Both the position numbers and the translations under genes were made by a program. Of a DNA stretch of 64,000 nucleotides, positions 1 to 11,647 are shown one piece after another (position 1 is the first letter of the stretch; the number at the start of each line of letters is the position of its first letter). The stretch comes from Brachypterus glaber. Its lineage: Eukaryota > Arthropoda > Insecta > Coleoptera > Kateretidae. The DNA is taken from the NCBI GenBank assembly GCA_958510825.1, contig OY294044.1, positions 40,081,791 through 40,145,790 on the forward strand, written 5' to 3'. The notes under the pieces were generated by a model. The model did not search any database. It had not been told where the DNA came from and was given only the letters and a program-made list of their open reading frames with translations.

Positions 1-600
1 GGCTCCCTCTGTAAAAAATAAATAAATTTTATAATTAAATTATTTTGTGTGTGTGTGTAACATTGTGGGGACGAAAAATGCAATTAAATTGCTTACAATA
101 TCTTATTTAAAATTTAGAAATTTTGGCATTAAGTGTATAAATTTTTATGGGGACGAAGTTTAAAATTTGTTATATTTTGATTTATTTTGTGTAAATATTT
201 TTGCTGGAACAATCAATATTATTGATATAAAATAAAACAAAATACAAATTTTAATATGATTTAATATATATTTTTTTAAATTCTATATTAAGGTAAAATA
301 AAAAAAGCTTTTTTAAAAAACCTGAAACGGGTAGATGCGAAAACTTGCATTTAGACAAAAATAAAGTATGCGAAATTTTTCTTCTATATGAGGTGGCAGT
401 TTTAATTTAATAATTAAGACTTTTTTGATATTTGGGTCAGGATATAAGAAAACACAGAGACTATTACTTACCTTTACCTATTTTTACCCAACGTGATGTT
501 TACTGGAAAAAATCACTTGGACAACTGATTTTCTAAATAAGTTCTACTCATATTTACTTAGAGTCTACTAAGTATAACGGATTTTATTTTAAAATATACT
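1..600. other. AT-rich DNA without recognisable gene
   Basis: AT-rich sequence with a short GT run near 47-58 and long A/T runs. I see no coding region or clear element boundary on either strand. Confidence 0.6.
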
Positions 601-1290
601 GCCCATTAAAAGAGCTTTTCCATTTTTCACCTCCCCCCGTAAAATGGTTTTTTTATCAGATTGACTTTCAGCAACCATAAAAACCTTAAGATACCAATTT
701 TCACGAAAACTACCCTCTGCCCCTTTAGGGGTAAAGTTAGATTTTTTTTATAAACCCCAATATAACAATATAACACGAAAACTACCCCCCCCCCCTCCTT
801 AGGGGGTGAATTTAGAAAAAAATTATTACCAGATTCACTTTCAGCAACCTCAAAAACCCCAATACACCAGTTTTCACGAAAACTACCCCCACCACTCAGG
901 GGGTGAAATTAGAAAAAAAGTATTATCAGATTCATATTCGTCGACCCCAAAAACCCCTATTATACCAATTTTGAAGAAATTATTAATAATATTGAAAAAT
1001 ATTTACCCCCTCACCCCCTCGGGGTTGGAATTAGAAAAGTTTTTTTATCAGATTCAATTTCCGCTACCTCAAAAACCCATATATAGCAATTTTCATTTTT
1101 CCAAAAAAAATGTATTTTCCCCATTTGCCCCCCTTGCCGCACCCCATTGTTTACCAAAAACAATCCCGAGCGAGAACTATTGGTAACATACCTGTATGCC
1201 AAATTTCAAGTCTCTAGCTTAAAGCGTTATCGTGCCCACAAGATTTCCTGGACAGACCGATCGACCGACCGACTGACGGATCGACAATTT
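601..1290. repeat. Degenerate tandem/dispersed repeat block, left copy
   Basis: Four or so degenerate units of about 100-125 bp. Each has a TATCAGATTCA-like core, then a stretch reading aacctcaaaaacccc, then a C-rich tract and a ggggtgaa end. The block ends with a (GACC/GATC)-type run (gaccgatcgaccgaccgac) just before the assembly gap. An inverted copy with the same order of parts lies at 51771-52260. The reading frames seen here are shadows of the repeat; no protein family is recognisable. Confidence 0.6.
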
Positions 1291-1300
1291 TTTTTTGCTC

Positions 1301-1500
1301 NNNNNNNNNNNNNNNNNNNNNNNNNNNNNNNNNNNNNNNNNNNNNNNNNNNNNNNNNNNNNNNNNNNNNNNNNNNNNNNNNNNNNNNNNNNNNNNNNNNN
1401 NNNNNNNNNNNNNNNNNNNNNNNNNNNNNNNNNNNNNNNNNNNNNNNNNNNNNNNNNNNNNNNNNNNNNNNNNNNNNNNNNNNNNNNNNNNNNNNNNNNN
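1301..1500. other. Assembly gap (N)
   Basis: Exactly 200 N characters, so the true gap length is probably unknown. The gap falls right after the GACC-rich run that ends the repeat block, which suggests the assembler failed in a repeat. Reading frames that span it carry no information. Confidence 0.99.
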
Positions 1501-1837
1501 AAAATATGGCCTATGATGTTTGTAAATGTTATTTTCGGTTGTAAAACTTATTTGTTTTTGCAATATAACAGTTTTTGCTTTTTTCTTATCAAGTTATCTT
1601 ATTTTTATTTTTCCTAAAAATGTACACCTTTATAGAAGGCACAAAAATTGAAAAAATAAATAAAATAAAATATTGGCTTTTTTTTCTCTTCGCAAGACAT
1701 ATCTTCCCCCTCCCCATAGTATTTTCAAATTAAAAAAAATAAAATAAAACACCTATATAGGAACGGCCCACGCTAATCTATAAGCATGTAAAGTCTTATC
1801 GTTGCAGGCGATTTAGCCCAAAATACGATACCCTCCT
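1501..1837. other. AT-rich DNA without recognisable gene
   Basis: Low-complexity A/T-rich sequence. No gene or element boundary is visible. Confidence 0.5.
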
Positions 1838-2056
1838 TTCGAAAAACTAAAATGCTTGGGGTGCCATTTTTTTCTTTTTTACCTTAAATAAAAATGTGGG
1901 AAGTTACACAACTATCAGAGAAGAGTTTGATGCTCCGCAAGGCCAAAACAAGCAAAAATCCTCAAGTATGTTGTGTAACTTCAAGCGTTTTTCTTTTAGG
2001 TAAAAAAGGAAAAAATGTCACCACAAGCATTTTATTTTATCGAATTTTTTATACAT
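1838..2056. mobile_element. Small foldback/MITE
   Basis: The left arm (from about 1838, with atgcttggggtgcc and ttttttacc) is matched as an inverse complement by the right arm around 2000-2056 (ggtaaaaaaggaaaaaatgtcaccacaagcat). The two arms flank an internal stretch of about 110 bp. There is no coding capacity. The family is not recognised and exact termini are uncertain. Confidence 0.5.
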
Positions 2057-2235
2057 GCTATATAAAGTAAGCTATACCCTAATCTGCCGTCCAATCAAGA
2101 AATTCGTATATGCATTTTTTTGTCGTTTTGAGAAAATCGACATATTACAATATTTCTAAATGCAATATACGGCATTATTTCATATTAGAGTTGAGGTAAG
2201 GTTCAAAGATACTAAAAAGTTAAAAACTTAAATTG

Positions 2236-3020
2236 TCAGATGCAACCAACTTCTAAAGCAAGATATATTGCTTTAAACAACACAGGCACACAAAAAAATA
2301 TCTGGGGTTGGTTTGACTCAACTTTTTTGGGGTTAGCAATGAAATGAGACCCGGCCGAGTCAAACCAACCCCAGATTTGAATTCAGCGACCACAAAAACG
2401 TATAGAAATGTTTGTCTCGTCTGGGGAAACAAATCTTTTTTTTTGCCTGTGCACAAGGGTACTAATACGAAAAAAAAAGTTTCCCCAAACAAGACAAACA
2501 TTTCTATACGTTTTTGGGGCTGCTGAATCCGAATCTAGGATTGATTTGATTTGATTAGGTCGCATTTCGTTGCTAACCTCAAAAAAGTGATGAAATATTT
2601 TATCACTTTGTTGAGGTTAGCCCCTGACCTAGTTAAACCAACTTCAGATTAGAATTCAGCTACCCCAATAACGTATATAAATGTTTGTCTTGTCTGGGGA
2701 AACATACCTTTTTTTTTGGTGTGCCTGTGGGCAAGTACCTAAACAAAATAACGAAATAAAAGAATATTTCCCCAAACGGAACAAACATTTCTATACCTTT
2801 TAGGGGCCGCAGAATTCAAATCGGGGGTTGGTTTGACTCGGTCAGGTCGAATTTCCTTGCTAATCTCAAAAAAGTGATGAAATGTGTTTCAACTTTAATC
2901 ACTTTTTTGAGATTAGCAACGAAATGCAACCCGACAGAGACAAACCAACACCAGATTCTGATACAGCGACCCCAAAAACGTATAGAAATGTTTGTCTCAT
3001 CTGGAGAAACAGATCGTTTT
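2236..3020. repeat. Five alternating inverted repeat units
   Basis: A unit of about 100 bp containing acgtatagaaatgtttgtct appears five times in strictly alternating orientation: forward near 2340-2430, reverse near 2470-2580, forward near 2615-2720, reverse near 2770-2880, forward near 2900-3020. Neighbouring units are joined by aacctcaaaaaagtgatgaaat-type linkers. Each neighbouring pair could fold into a hairpin. The open frames on both strands are translations of the same repeat. Confidence 0.7.
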
Positions 3021-3173
3021 TTGTGTGCCTGTGTAATTATTTGACTATTATAATATTAAAATACTTAAATAGACTTTTGCCAATCTATGAATCATTCAAA
3101 TTCATTTAGCAGTTTTGGAAAATTTTGAATTTGAAACTGAATAAATTTTTTGGGTGTACCAATTCAATTGTTT

Positions 3174-3443
3174 GCCGACCCCGGTGGTTAGTGCGTTTGA
3201 TTACGGATCCCGGGGTTGTGGGTTCGAGCCCCACATAGAGCATGGATGTATAGTGGTGTAAATAGTCGGTAGATGGAACTACGATGACTAACTGTAATAT
3301 GGGTTGCAGTTGAAACTGTAAACACATTTCAGGGTGGATGCGAGTTCTGTTGAGGACCGTGCCTCGGTGGGTACGTAAAGATGGCGGTCCCATCAATTAG
3401 GCCATAGCAGCGAAAAACAACGTTAAACAGTATAAAACAAACA
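3174..3443 (+). mobile_element. tRNA-derived SINE with perfect target duplication
   Basis: The head is tRNA-like: an A-box region (gtggttagtgcgtttgattac) and a B-box (gggttcgagcccc), together an internal RNA polymerase III promoter. A non-tRNA body of about 180 bp follows, ending in an A/C-rich tail (aaaacaaac). The element lies between two copies of the 13-bp sequence aattcaattgttt (3161-3173 and 3444-3456), a target-site duplication made by LINE machinery. The perfect duplication suggests a fairly recent insertion. The minus-strand frame across it is an artefact of the SINE. Confidence 0.88.
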
Positions 3444-3456
3444 AATTCAATTGTTT

Positions 3457-5019
3457 AGCATTTTGGTATACCTATTGGAGATCGGGAAGTTTATTACATA
3501 ATAAAACTTGTCGGTGGTAATCATGTCTGTTTTATTAATTGCCCTGGGAAATCTGAGAACAACGTTTGGATCCACATGGTATAATTTAAACATTTATACT
3601 AGTATACTAAACAACAACAACAAAATTATATTTATATTTAATATTATTTTTACATTCGAGTTAATTGTTAAATACTTGGGCTATAGCCCGGCTTACAATT
3701 CACCTGAATTTTATATTTCTGTGAGGTGTTGACATATTTTGTCTATTTTTAATAGAGTACATTTTCTATTGAGACCTACTATAATGAATTATTTTTATAT
3801 TTGATTATTATATTATTCACAGCACCAGTGCTAGAATAATACGGTAGTTTCGAATTTTCAAAAAAAATCAAAAATCGTCCTAGACAAAAAAAATTTGGAA
3901 TAAATAAATTTTTTTCATGAAAAAATAAGCAACTTTTTTTTTCAAAAGTCCGTCTGTCCGTCTGTAGACACGATAACTCAAGAACGAATAATCCGATCGT
4001 ATTGCAATTTTCAGGAAAAATCAAGTTCTATGAGGGGAAGAACCCTATAGTTTTCGAAAGTAATCCCCACAAAAATAAAAAAGTTATTGGAGGTTAAACT
4101 TAAAAAAAATCGAAAAATGCTGAAAGAAAATTTCGATTAAGGTAAGTTTTTCAGGAAAAATTACTTTTATTACAAGGATATATTTTTTTTTAAACATTGT
4201 TTCTCGTTTTTCGCAAAAAGACAAATTAATAAAAAATAAAAAAAAAGTTTTTTTGAAAACTTTTTTTTTAAGTATTTGGGAAATGCAATATACTATTTAC
4301 TGTGAATAATATATAATGGAATGCGTAGCATAACATATCTTCACAGCTTCTTTTAAAATTAAAGTTATTGGACAATTGGATGCACATTCAAATTTAATTT
4401 TAGGTACCTCTTAAACTAAAATATAAATCTTCAAAAATATAAACTGTTTGAGCGTTACAGTTTTCACATTTTCGCGTTTCAAAATGCATTTTATAAAATG
4501 CAAATTGCTATTGAATTCTTTCATTTATTTTTTAAGTGTTCTACCTTATCAGCAAAACGTTTAAAAAGGACTTTGGGATACATAAAATCCTGTTCTTTTA
4601 GATGACTTAATCAAATCGGATGTATAAAAGAAATCATAAAACCCTGACATTAAACATAATAAAAGTAACCAGCCGTCTCGAATGAGCGAAAATACTTTCT
4701 CATAAAAAAAATTATGCCCAGAAATAATCTATTTCATTTTGGGGAGGGGGGGTCATGGAAAAAATGATATAAAATTTGTTTGTGTAATTTTATTTTACCT
4801 TTTATGTGGTAATTTTATTTTACCTTTTTTTCTTCTATTGTGAAAAAAGTTATGTAAAGAAGCAATTTTTTAGATTTTGGGGGAGGGGAGGGGGGTCGCT
4901 GAAAAAAAAATGATAATATATTTTTGTGTAGTTTTATTTAACGCATTATGTAGTTCATAATTTTTTTTTCTACAGTAAATAATTTAAAAAAATACGACGA
5001 AAACAAAAATTTAATGATA
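3457..5019. other. Gene-free AT-rich stretch with dispersed repeat fragments
   Basis: No gene seen. It contains a fragment at about 3945-4030 (gtccgtctgtagacacgat with agaacg following) related to the repeats at 34549-34730, 51490-51545 and 51830-51890. The rest is A/T homopolymer-rich with two G-runs near 4740 and 4880. Confidence 0.5.
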
Positions 5020-5502
5020 AATTATTTTAAAGCTTATAAAATTCTCTATCTAACCATATATTTTTTATATTTTGAAACATTTTTTTGGGGTTTAAAACAG
5101 AGTTAAAAATGGGTATTTTCTTCAAAATTTCTAAAAAAAATCAAACAATTTTTGAAAAATTATTATTTTATGTTGCAAAACGTAAATTATACTTTTAAAC
5201 TAATATTAAATGATATAAATAAAAATTTTCGAAAAAAACTTAAGTCGATTTTTTTAGCAAAAAAAAAATGAAAAATTAAAACCTTAAAAAAATGTTAAAA
5301 AATGAAAAAATATACAATCAAATAGAGAATTGTATGCTTTAAAATGATGTATCACACGGCCCCCTTTCCATTTAAAAATATGTCCCATACCCCCCTGTCT
5401 ACATTTTAAGATCTGAAAATATCAAGTATTCCAAATTTGAAGTCCATATATCAACTCGTTTAAAAGTTAAGAGGGAGGGAGGGTGACTTTTGGACCGCAC
5501 TG
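5020..5502. mobile_element. Truncated copy of the CAGTGCGGTCC foldback MITE family
   Basis: The right terminus reads gtgacttttggaccgcactg followed by TA, matching the right end of the complete element at 31604-32317. Internally it shares the aagcttataaaattctct and gatgtatcacac segments with that copy and with 20537-21136. The left terminal part is missing. No coding capacity. Confidence 0.7.
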
Positions 5503-6034
5503 TATGTTAATATATCATATTTTTTTTACAAGTTGTTAACTAGATAATATTTCAAGTTTTTAAACCTACATTATAATTTTTATTTAATCTGGGCAGAAAG
5601 ACCTGGATCATTAACCCTTTGGAAAATTTACAATAAATATATTTATAAATATATAATATTATTATTATTATTAAAAATCATTTCACGCCTTTCCGCTAAT
5701 GCATCATCATGATGTCTAAAAAAAAATAAACATAGTGGAAAGAAGCTGACAGTTAGATGGATTATATTTGTATAAAACCTAAACCTGTCGTACAAACGCG
5801 AATTTTCAATTTTTTAACCGACTTCCAAAAAGGAGGAGTTATCAATTCGACTTGTGACTTTGTTTTTTTATGTTTGTTCCCGCATAACTTTGGAAAGAAT
5901 GAACGGAATTTGATGAAACTTTTTTCAACTTAAAGAGGGCATTCCTGAGGTGGTCCCGTTTCAATTTTACGCTCGGATAATGCCAGTAAGCCGGATAATT
6001 AAGATAAATCAAATCATTTTAACGCAATTTCACT
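5503..6034. other. Gene-free stretch with a dispersed-repeat fragment
   Basis: No gene seen. Around 5815-5990 lies a fragment beginning aaccgacttccaaaaaggag, which looks like part of a dispersed repeat of unknown type. The remainder is AT-rich. Confidence 0.4.
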
Positions 6035-6047
6035 TAAAACCGGCTTA

Positions 6048-6410
6048 CAATACAATACAATACAATACAATACAATACAATACAATATAAGTGGGGTTGT
6101 GAGGCATGGTACTGCCTCTCAAAACCCTGCGACCAATGAGATCTATTGTGAATCCCCTTTGCAATTTAGTCCACATTAAACTTTAGGCTTTCAAAGAAGC
6201 CTAAGATTTTTTTTGGGGGCTACTTGGGATATATCTGCAGGTCTTGGGTATACCTGTTCTAGATATTGTAGCCTTTTGCGAGCAATGGTTTCGCAGAAGC
6301 CCATAATGTGTTCGGCCGTTTCTGGTGCTTCTGAACATAGACGGCAAATGTCGATTTCAGACTTTCCCATTTTTTTAAGATGGTATCTTAACGGGCAATG
6401 TCCGGTTAAC
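6048..6410 (-). mobile_element. 5'-truncated non-LTR retrotransposon 3' end (dead on arrival)
   Basis: On the minus strand the sequence codes a short piece ending in a Cys-Cys-His-Cys knuckle (ICRLCSEAPETAEHIMGFC), followed by a tail of about eight TTGTA repeats at 6048-6088. This knuckle type sits after the RNase H domain of I/Jockey-type non-LTR elements; the better preserved relative in this window is at 63700-63800. The insert is flanked by a perfect 13-bp target duplication (taaaaccggctta, 6035-6047 and 6411-6423). It was 5'-truncated at insertion and never encoded a full protein. Confidence 0.82.
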
Positions 6411-6423
6411 TAAAACCGGCTTA

Positions 6424-6739
6424 ATTTGGTTGTACTGTCAACCAAATTTTTAGAGAAATATCGGATCCGGATAACTTGATTAAGGCATCACTCAAATATT
6501 ACGGCACACTGAAAATCATTTAAATGCCGCTAAACTTGATTCTCTGGACTTGTAATATTATAATACCAAGAGAAAATGATAAATTTTACCATAAGGCGTT
6601 ATTTGATTATTATTTAATGCTTAAACTTTAACAAGATTTTATTTAGTATAACAAATAAAATAAGGTTGGTTAGTTGGGCGCTGAAATAAAAATATTACTT
6701 TTATTTTTTAGAAATTTATCTTTAAGATGCACAATGCAC
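6424..6739. other. AT-rich spacer
   Basis: No gene or clear repeat boundary. The decayed integrase end of the gypsy element begins just to the right. Confidence 0.4.
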
Positions 6740-6757
6740 TAACAGTGCTTTGTGACG

Positions 6758-7159
6758 TCAGCAGCTTGCCGAGATGATAGGACAGCTATAATTTATCTTA
6801 GATGGCGATACAAATCTACAAGTTCTTTCTACAAATAAATTTGACATAAAATTAGAACCTTTGTCTGTCAAAATTTCGTCCGGTACACCATGTCTTGTAA
6901 TAAAATGATCGACAAAAGCTTCTGCTACAGTTTTTTCAGTAATATCTTCTAAAGAAATCGCTTCTGGATATCTTGTTAAATGGTCTATACACGTTAATAA
7001 ATATTTGGAACCCTCGGATGTTCTATTAATTGGTCCTACACAGTCAAGAGATATTCGCCCAAAAACCTTAGGAGGCGCTTCAACTTTTACAAGCAGGCGG
7101 AATATAATTTGTCTTGTGAACGCTACATGATACACATGTTTCGACATATTTTTTAACAT
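6758..7159 (-). pseudogene. Gypsy integrase catalytic core, truncated
   Basis: This segment continues the pol protein in a shifted frame. It has the integrase core strand with the first catalytic Asp (SLDCVGP) and the second (EILTDKGSNF). The family's third acidic residue (Glu, about 35 residues later) is absent because the homology stops after about residue 115 and ends in an unrelated tail. Integrase of this type joins retroelement cDNA to the host chromosome; this copy cannot. The frame overlaps the end of the reverse transcriptase/RNase H segment (7080-8036), so a frameshift separates the two. Confidence 0.85.
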
Positions 7160-8036
7160 CTTTATGCATTGTGTCCCAAAAATACTCCTTTTTTAAAAGC
7201 GCTAATGTACCTTTTTGACCTGCATGGCAATAAATTAAACTTGAATGATAAAGCCGTAACAAATCATATCTTAACTTTAAAGGTACATAAACTTTATCTT
7301 GCCTATCATTATTATCTCTGATTTTATATAAAATTACCTCATTTAAATAAAATTCTGGATATTCGTTAAGATTTTCTTTTATTTTATTTATATTAGGGTC
7401 TTCCAGCTGTGCTGCTTTTAATTCTTCTTTTGTCCATAAATTTAACGGTAAAATTTCATTTTCCTTTGATTTATTAATAACTAAAACCTGATTAGGCGGT
7501 AAATCATCATATGTATCAGTTTCTCTTAATCTGGTTAAACTGTCTGCCATATTGATTTTTCCCGGCCTATATATTATCTCAAAATCATATTCCATTAAAC
7601 ACATAGCCCATTTAGATAATCTAGAGGTGGGTTCCTTTAAATTAAATAAATATTTTAATGGCTGATGATCAACATACACACGGAAAAAACTAGCTGTAAT
7701 ATATATTCTAAATTTTTTAACAAATGTATAAATTGCTAAAGCTTCACGTTCAATTGTAGAGTATCTTTGTTCTACTGGGCTTAGTGTTCTACTTGCATAA
7801 AATACAGGGTGTTCAACACCGTTATAAGACTGACATAAAATTCTGCTAATGGAGACCTGAGAGGCATCGGTAATTAGTATAAATTGCCTATTAAAATCAG
7901 GATATTTTAAGATTGGCGGTGTCATTAGCGCATATTTTAATGACACATATGATTCGTCCTGCTTTGATGTCCAAATAAAAGGTTGCTCTTTCTTTGCAAG
8001 TAATAAAAGCGGTTGTATAATTTGTGCAAATTTAGG
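7080..8036 (-). pseudogene. Gypsy pol: end of RT, RNase H and integrase HHCC domain
   Basis: From the right (N-terminal) edge the segment gives the last part of the RT connection (PKFAQIIQPL), then a Ty3/gypsy RNase H with the Asp-containing strand ITDAS, the Glu in EREALAIYTF and the Asp in VYVDHQPLKY. An integrase zinc-binding region follows, with a His-rich start (YHSSLIYCHAG) and the CVSC pair. The RT half of the same protein lies on the other side of the 8039-10816 insertion. The residues just before the insertion point, when compared across it, show that the foldback landed at a TA in the codons for GFYRKFV. The frame ends in a stop soon after CVSC. Confidence 0.9.
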
Positions 8037-8368
8037 TACCGGGTGATCCAAAGTTCGCGACCCAATCAGTTTTCTCCGAAACGGTAAAAGTTATGGACAA
8101 AATTTTATCGGGTTCTTCGATGGGGTCACCTAAGCTACAAATTAAGGTGGATTTAAGATTTTCAGTTTAGTGATTAATGGCCGTAGCGATAGTCATCTTT
8201 TTAATTTTTAGTGGCATGTATAGGAAAACTAACTTAAATCGAATAATATTTTAATTTTATATATTTATCACACAAAGTCTTTAATATACATACAAGCGTT
8301 AAGAAGTTATTTTCTAAATAATATTTTTCACCTTAAGTCAAGTTATTTTAAACGAAAAAACAGATAGT

Positions 8369-8441
8369 CAGTGGTTCAGTTGGTTTAGGCAGTAAATTAA
8401 TTAAATCCCCAGTAATGGTCTGGGTTCAAATCTCAACAGCG
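8369..8441 (+). repeat. tRNA-like / SINE-like segment in left foldback arm
   Basis: An A-box-like region (gtggttcagttggtttaggc) is followed at RNA polymerase III spacing by a B-box (gggttcaaatctc). The same arrangement occurs inverted in the right arm at 10414-10488. No complete cloverleaf is evident, so I read it as a tRNA-derived remnant. Confidence 0.55.
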
Positions 8442-10413
8442 TAACTATTCTTTTTTATTAATAATATTTAAGTTTTTATTATTATTTTTTAATAGTATTA
8501 GTTTTTTTGTGGTTTATCAATGTTCCATTAATTTTATTATACAGGGTATTTGTAGATTTTAAGACAATAAATAGTTCAGTCGTTTTAAATATAAAAATTA
8601 AGAGTCAACACAATTTAAAATTTTAATTGACCACTAAAATTAAAAGAACTTTCAATTTCAGGTTAAGACGTGTAGATAGGTCTTTAGTTTTATTTGTAGT
8701 AAATTCTCTATATTTTTTAATGCATTTTACCGCAAAAAAGTCCTAAACGATAACAAAAATTTTTAAGGGAAATAAATTTTATTAAACAAACCTAATAAGA
8801 TAAGTATTTGGAACTTTTTAAAAGTGCCAAGTGCCAAGTGCTCCAAAACGGCGTTAACTTTTTTTACTTAGAACAATACGGAAAAAAAATTTCATAATTT
8901 CATATTTTATCTTATTTTAGGAGTGTCGTGTAGAAGAATGTTCTCTTTCGGGTTTAGACGTTGATGGATTTAATACAATAACCAATAATCCACATACATG
9001 GTCTAAGCCCGAAACTAAATTTTCTTTTAATTTTAGTGGTGGTAAAATTTTAAAATTTTAAATTATGTTGACGTTTCATTAGGATGCCTAGTGTTCTGCT
9101 CGAGGTTCTGCCTTTATTTTATTTTAGAGGTCTTATCCCCAAAGTTGTTTATTAGGCTGAGTAGATTACCACCCCATTTTTTCAGAATAAAAAGGATAGG
9201 GGGAACCACCCCCACCTATCTTAAAATTAGAAAATGTGCATATTTTATGGGTTAACACGTTTACTGCCAAAGGTAAATTAGTTGTCTAGAGTATTCTCGT
9301 AGTGAGCCTCCAGCACCAGTCTGCCAACTATTATCAATTATCTCGTATTTGGCAGTCAACGTATTAAAAACAAAAAAGTTGTAATTTTAGCAGTAGTGGA
9401 AACGTTCTTTTTTTTTGGTCATAAACTTTTTTGTCAAGGGAATAAAAGTTGTAATTTTAGACTAAAAAAAAAAATGTAATTTTCGACCTTTCCCCCCCAC
9501 TAAATCTTCTTCGCTAGGGCCCTGTAATTTTAGCAGTTGTGAATTTTGAAATTAAAAAAAGTTGTATATTTCATGGGTTAAAAATATAAAAGTTGTAATT
9601 CTAGCAGAAGTGGGCCTTTTTTTTAGTCATACACTGTTTTGTTGAAGGTATAAAATTTGTAATTTTAGACTAAAATAAGCTGTGATTTTCGACCTTCTTC
9701 CCCCCCTCACTAAATCTTTTTCTCTACAGGCAGTTTTTGTAAAACATCGTTTTCCAGATTTATTTTTTTTAAGCCTATTATAAATATATAAAATGGGTTT
9801 TTGCACATTATAGTGATCTAGGATAAATAGGGAAGAAAATTCAACATTTTGATGTTATCCCAAAAGTTTGCTAAAAATAGCCCTTTCAATTTTAATTCTT
9901 CTATAAGGCACTCCTAAAATAAGAAAAAAGACATCCGTTTTTTCCTATGAAATTTGTTGTTCGTACTGTTCTAAGTAAAAAACATTAACATCATTTTTTG
10001 GCACTTGGCTTTTTTGTTAAAGAATGCATTTTAAAAAGGTGATAAGTTTCAAATAGCTTATTAGGTTGGTTTAATAAAATTAATTTGAATAAAAAAATTA
10101 TGTGTTATTTCTTAGACCTTTTTTGCGCTAAAATGCATTAAAAAAATATAGACAATTTACTACAAATGAAACTAAAAATCCATCTACACGGTCTAAACCT
10201 GAATGTAAAAGTTCTTTTAATTTTAGTGATCAATTAAAATTTTAAATTGTGTTTACTCAATTTTATATTTAAAACGATTGAACTATTTCATTGATTGAAC
10301 TAATCTACAAATACCCTGTATAATAAAATTAATAGAACATTGATAAACCACAAAAAAACTAATACTATTAAAAAATAAGAAAAACTTAAATAATATTAAA
10401 AAAAAGTAGTTCA

Positions 10414-10488
10414 GCTGTTGAGATTTGAACCCACAACATTTTTTGAGGTTGCAACTTGTTTTGTGCCTAAACCAACTGAACCACCGAC
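10414..10488 (-). repeat. tRNA-like / SINE-like segment in right foldback arm
   Basis: Minus-strand counterpart of 8369-8441: gtggttcagttggtttaggc and gggttcaaatctc are both kept exactly, although the sequence between them differs from the left arm. Keeping the boxes while the spacer diverges is consistent with either chance or selection on the boxes. Confidence 0.55.
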
Positions 10489-10816
10489 TCTCTGTTTTTT
10501 CGTTTAAAATAACTTGACTTAAGGTGATAAATAATATTTAGGAAATAACTTCTTAACGCTTGTGTGTAGATTAAAGACTTTGTGTGATAAATATATAAAA
10601 TTAAAATATTATTCGATTTAAGTTAGTTTTCCTATACATGCCACTAAAAATTAAAAAAATGACTATCGCTACGCCCATTATTCACTAAACTGAAAACCTT
10701 AAATCCACCTTAATTTGTAGCTTAGGTGACCCCATCGAAGAGCCCGATAAAATTTTGTCCATAACGTTTACCGTTTCGGAGAAAACTGATTGGGTCGGGA
10801 ACTTTGGATCACCCGG

Positions 10817-11640
10817 TACAAATTTTCTATAAAATCCACACAGCCCTAAAAATGCACGTATTTCTTTTATTGTATTAGGTCTAGGGTAATGCTTAATTAT
10901 GTCAATTTTTTCGCTGTCAGGTTCAACACCATTTATATTAATTACATGCCCTAAATATTTAGCTTCAGGTTGTAAAAAATTACATTTTGTTGGCTTAAAT
11001 TTTAAATTGCTTTCCCGCATTTTAATAAAAACTTTATCTAGCCGCTTAAGATGTTCATTAACGTCATCACTAGAAAATACAATTAAATCGTCTAAATAAA
11101 CTAGACACTCAGTACCATTCATTCCATAAAATAAACGATTCATTAACCGCTGGTATGTAGCGCCACTGTTCTTAAATCCCATGGGCATAAGCAAAAATTC
11201 TAAATGCCTAGTAGGAGTAGAAAATGCACTTTTCTCCCTAACCCTTTCATCCAGTTGAACTTGGTAATAACCATGAACTAAATCCATAGTGGAAAAAAGT
11301 TTTGAGCCTGACAGTTAATCTATTGTCTCTTGCAAATTTGGCAAAGGAAAATAATCAGATTTTGTAATTTTATTCAAATCACGGTAATCTATACACAATT
11401 TAAATTCAGGTTTTTCCCCCGGATCTAATTTTTTTTCAACTAAAATAACCGGAAATGACCATGGGCTATTAGATTCTTGCACAATACCATTTTTTACTAA
11501 TTCGTCAATTTGTTGTTCTAAAATGTGTTTCCTTTGATACGGAACACGATATGGTCGCTTTGCAATTGGATGGACATTTTCAGTTATAATCCGATGCTTA
11601 ACTAGATTTGTACATGTTTTTCAAGAGGTGCTTTAAAAAC
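10817..11640 (-). pseudogene. Gypsy reverse transcriptase, fingers to thumb
   Basis: RT domain of the gypsy pol. Visible landmarks in order are NSPWSFPVILVEKK and CIDYRDLNKIT in the fingers, FSTMDLVHGYYQVQL with the first catalytic Asp, GATYQRLMN, and the catalytic YLDD box (CLVYLDDLIVFS). The connection GLCGFYRKFV runs up to the foldback insertion at 10816. A stop codon lies between the fingers and FSTMD (about residue 90 of this segment, near 11318). On its N-terminal side it is cut by the second foldback at 11648. The RT would copy genomic RNA into DNA; this one is dead. Confidence 0.9.
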
Positions 11641-11647
11641 ATCAATA

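Larger units (their letters stand above)
8039..10816. mobile_element. 2.8-kb foldback element inside gypsy RT, TA target duplication
   Basis: The termini are exact inverse complements (CCGGGTGATCC at 8039; GGATCACCCGG ending at 10816) and are flanked by TA (8037-8038, 10817-10818), the signature of Tc1/mariner-type transposition. The arms match imperfectly for about 0.9 kb each (8039-8942 against 9893-10816), leaving a spacer of about 0.95 kb. No transposase is seen, so this is a non-autonomous element. The insertion point is confirmed because the host RT frame continues across it. Each arm carries a tRNA-like segment, listed separately. Confidence 0.92.

Noticed and set aside
1147..1617. Open frames running through the N block
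   Set aside because: The N bases make artificial open frames; flanking residues belong to a repeat.
3174..3260. Candidate tRNA gene at the head of the SINE
   Set aside because: Followed by a SINE body and flanked by a target duplication, so it is a retroposed element.
3106..3396. 96-residue minus-strand frame
   Set aside because: Its central residues are the antisense reading of the SINE tRNA head; no protein family.
6213..6413. 66-residue plus-strand frame
   Set aside because: Antisense of the non-LTR Cys/His knuckle at 6048-6410.
8369..8441. Candidate tRNA gene
   Set aside because: A- and B-boxes are present but no full cloverleaf with paired acceptor stem could be drawn; it is repeated inside a foldback, so it is better read as a tRNA-derived remnant.
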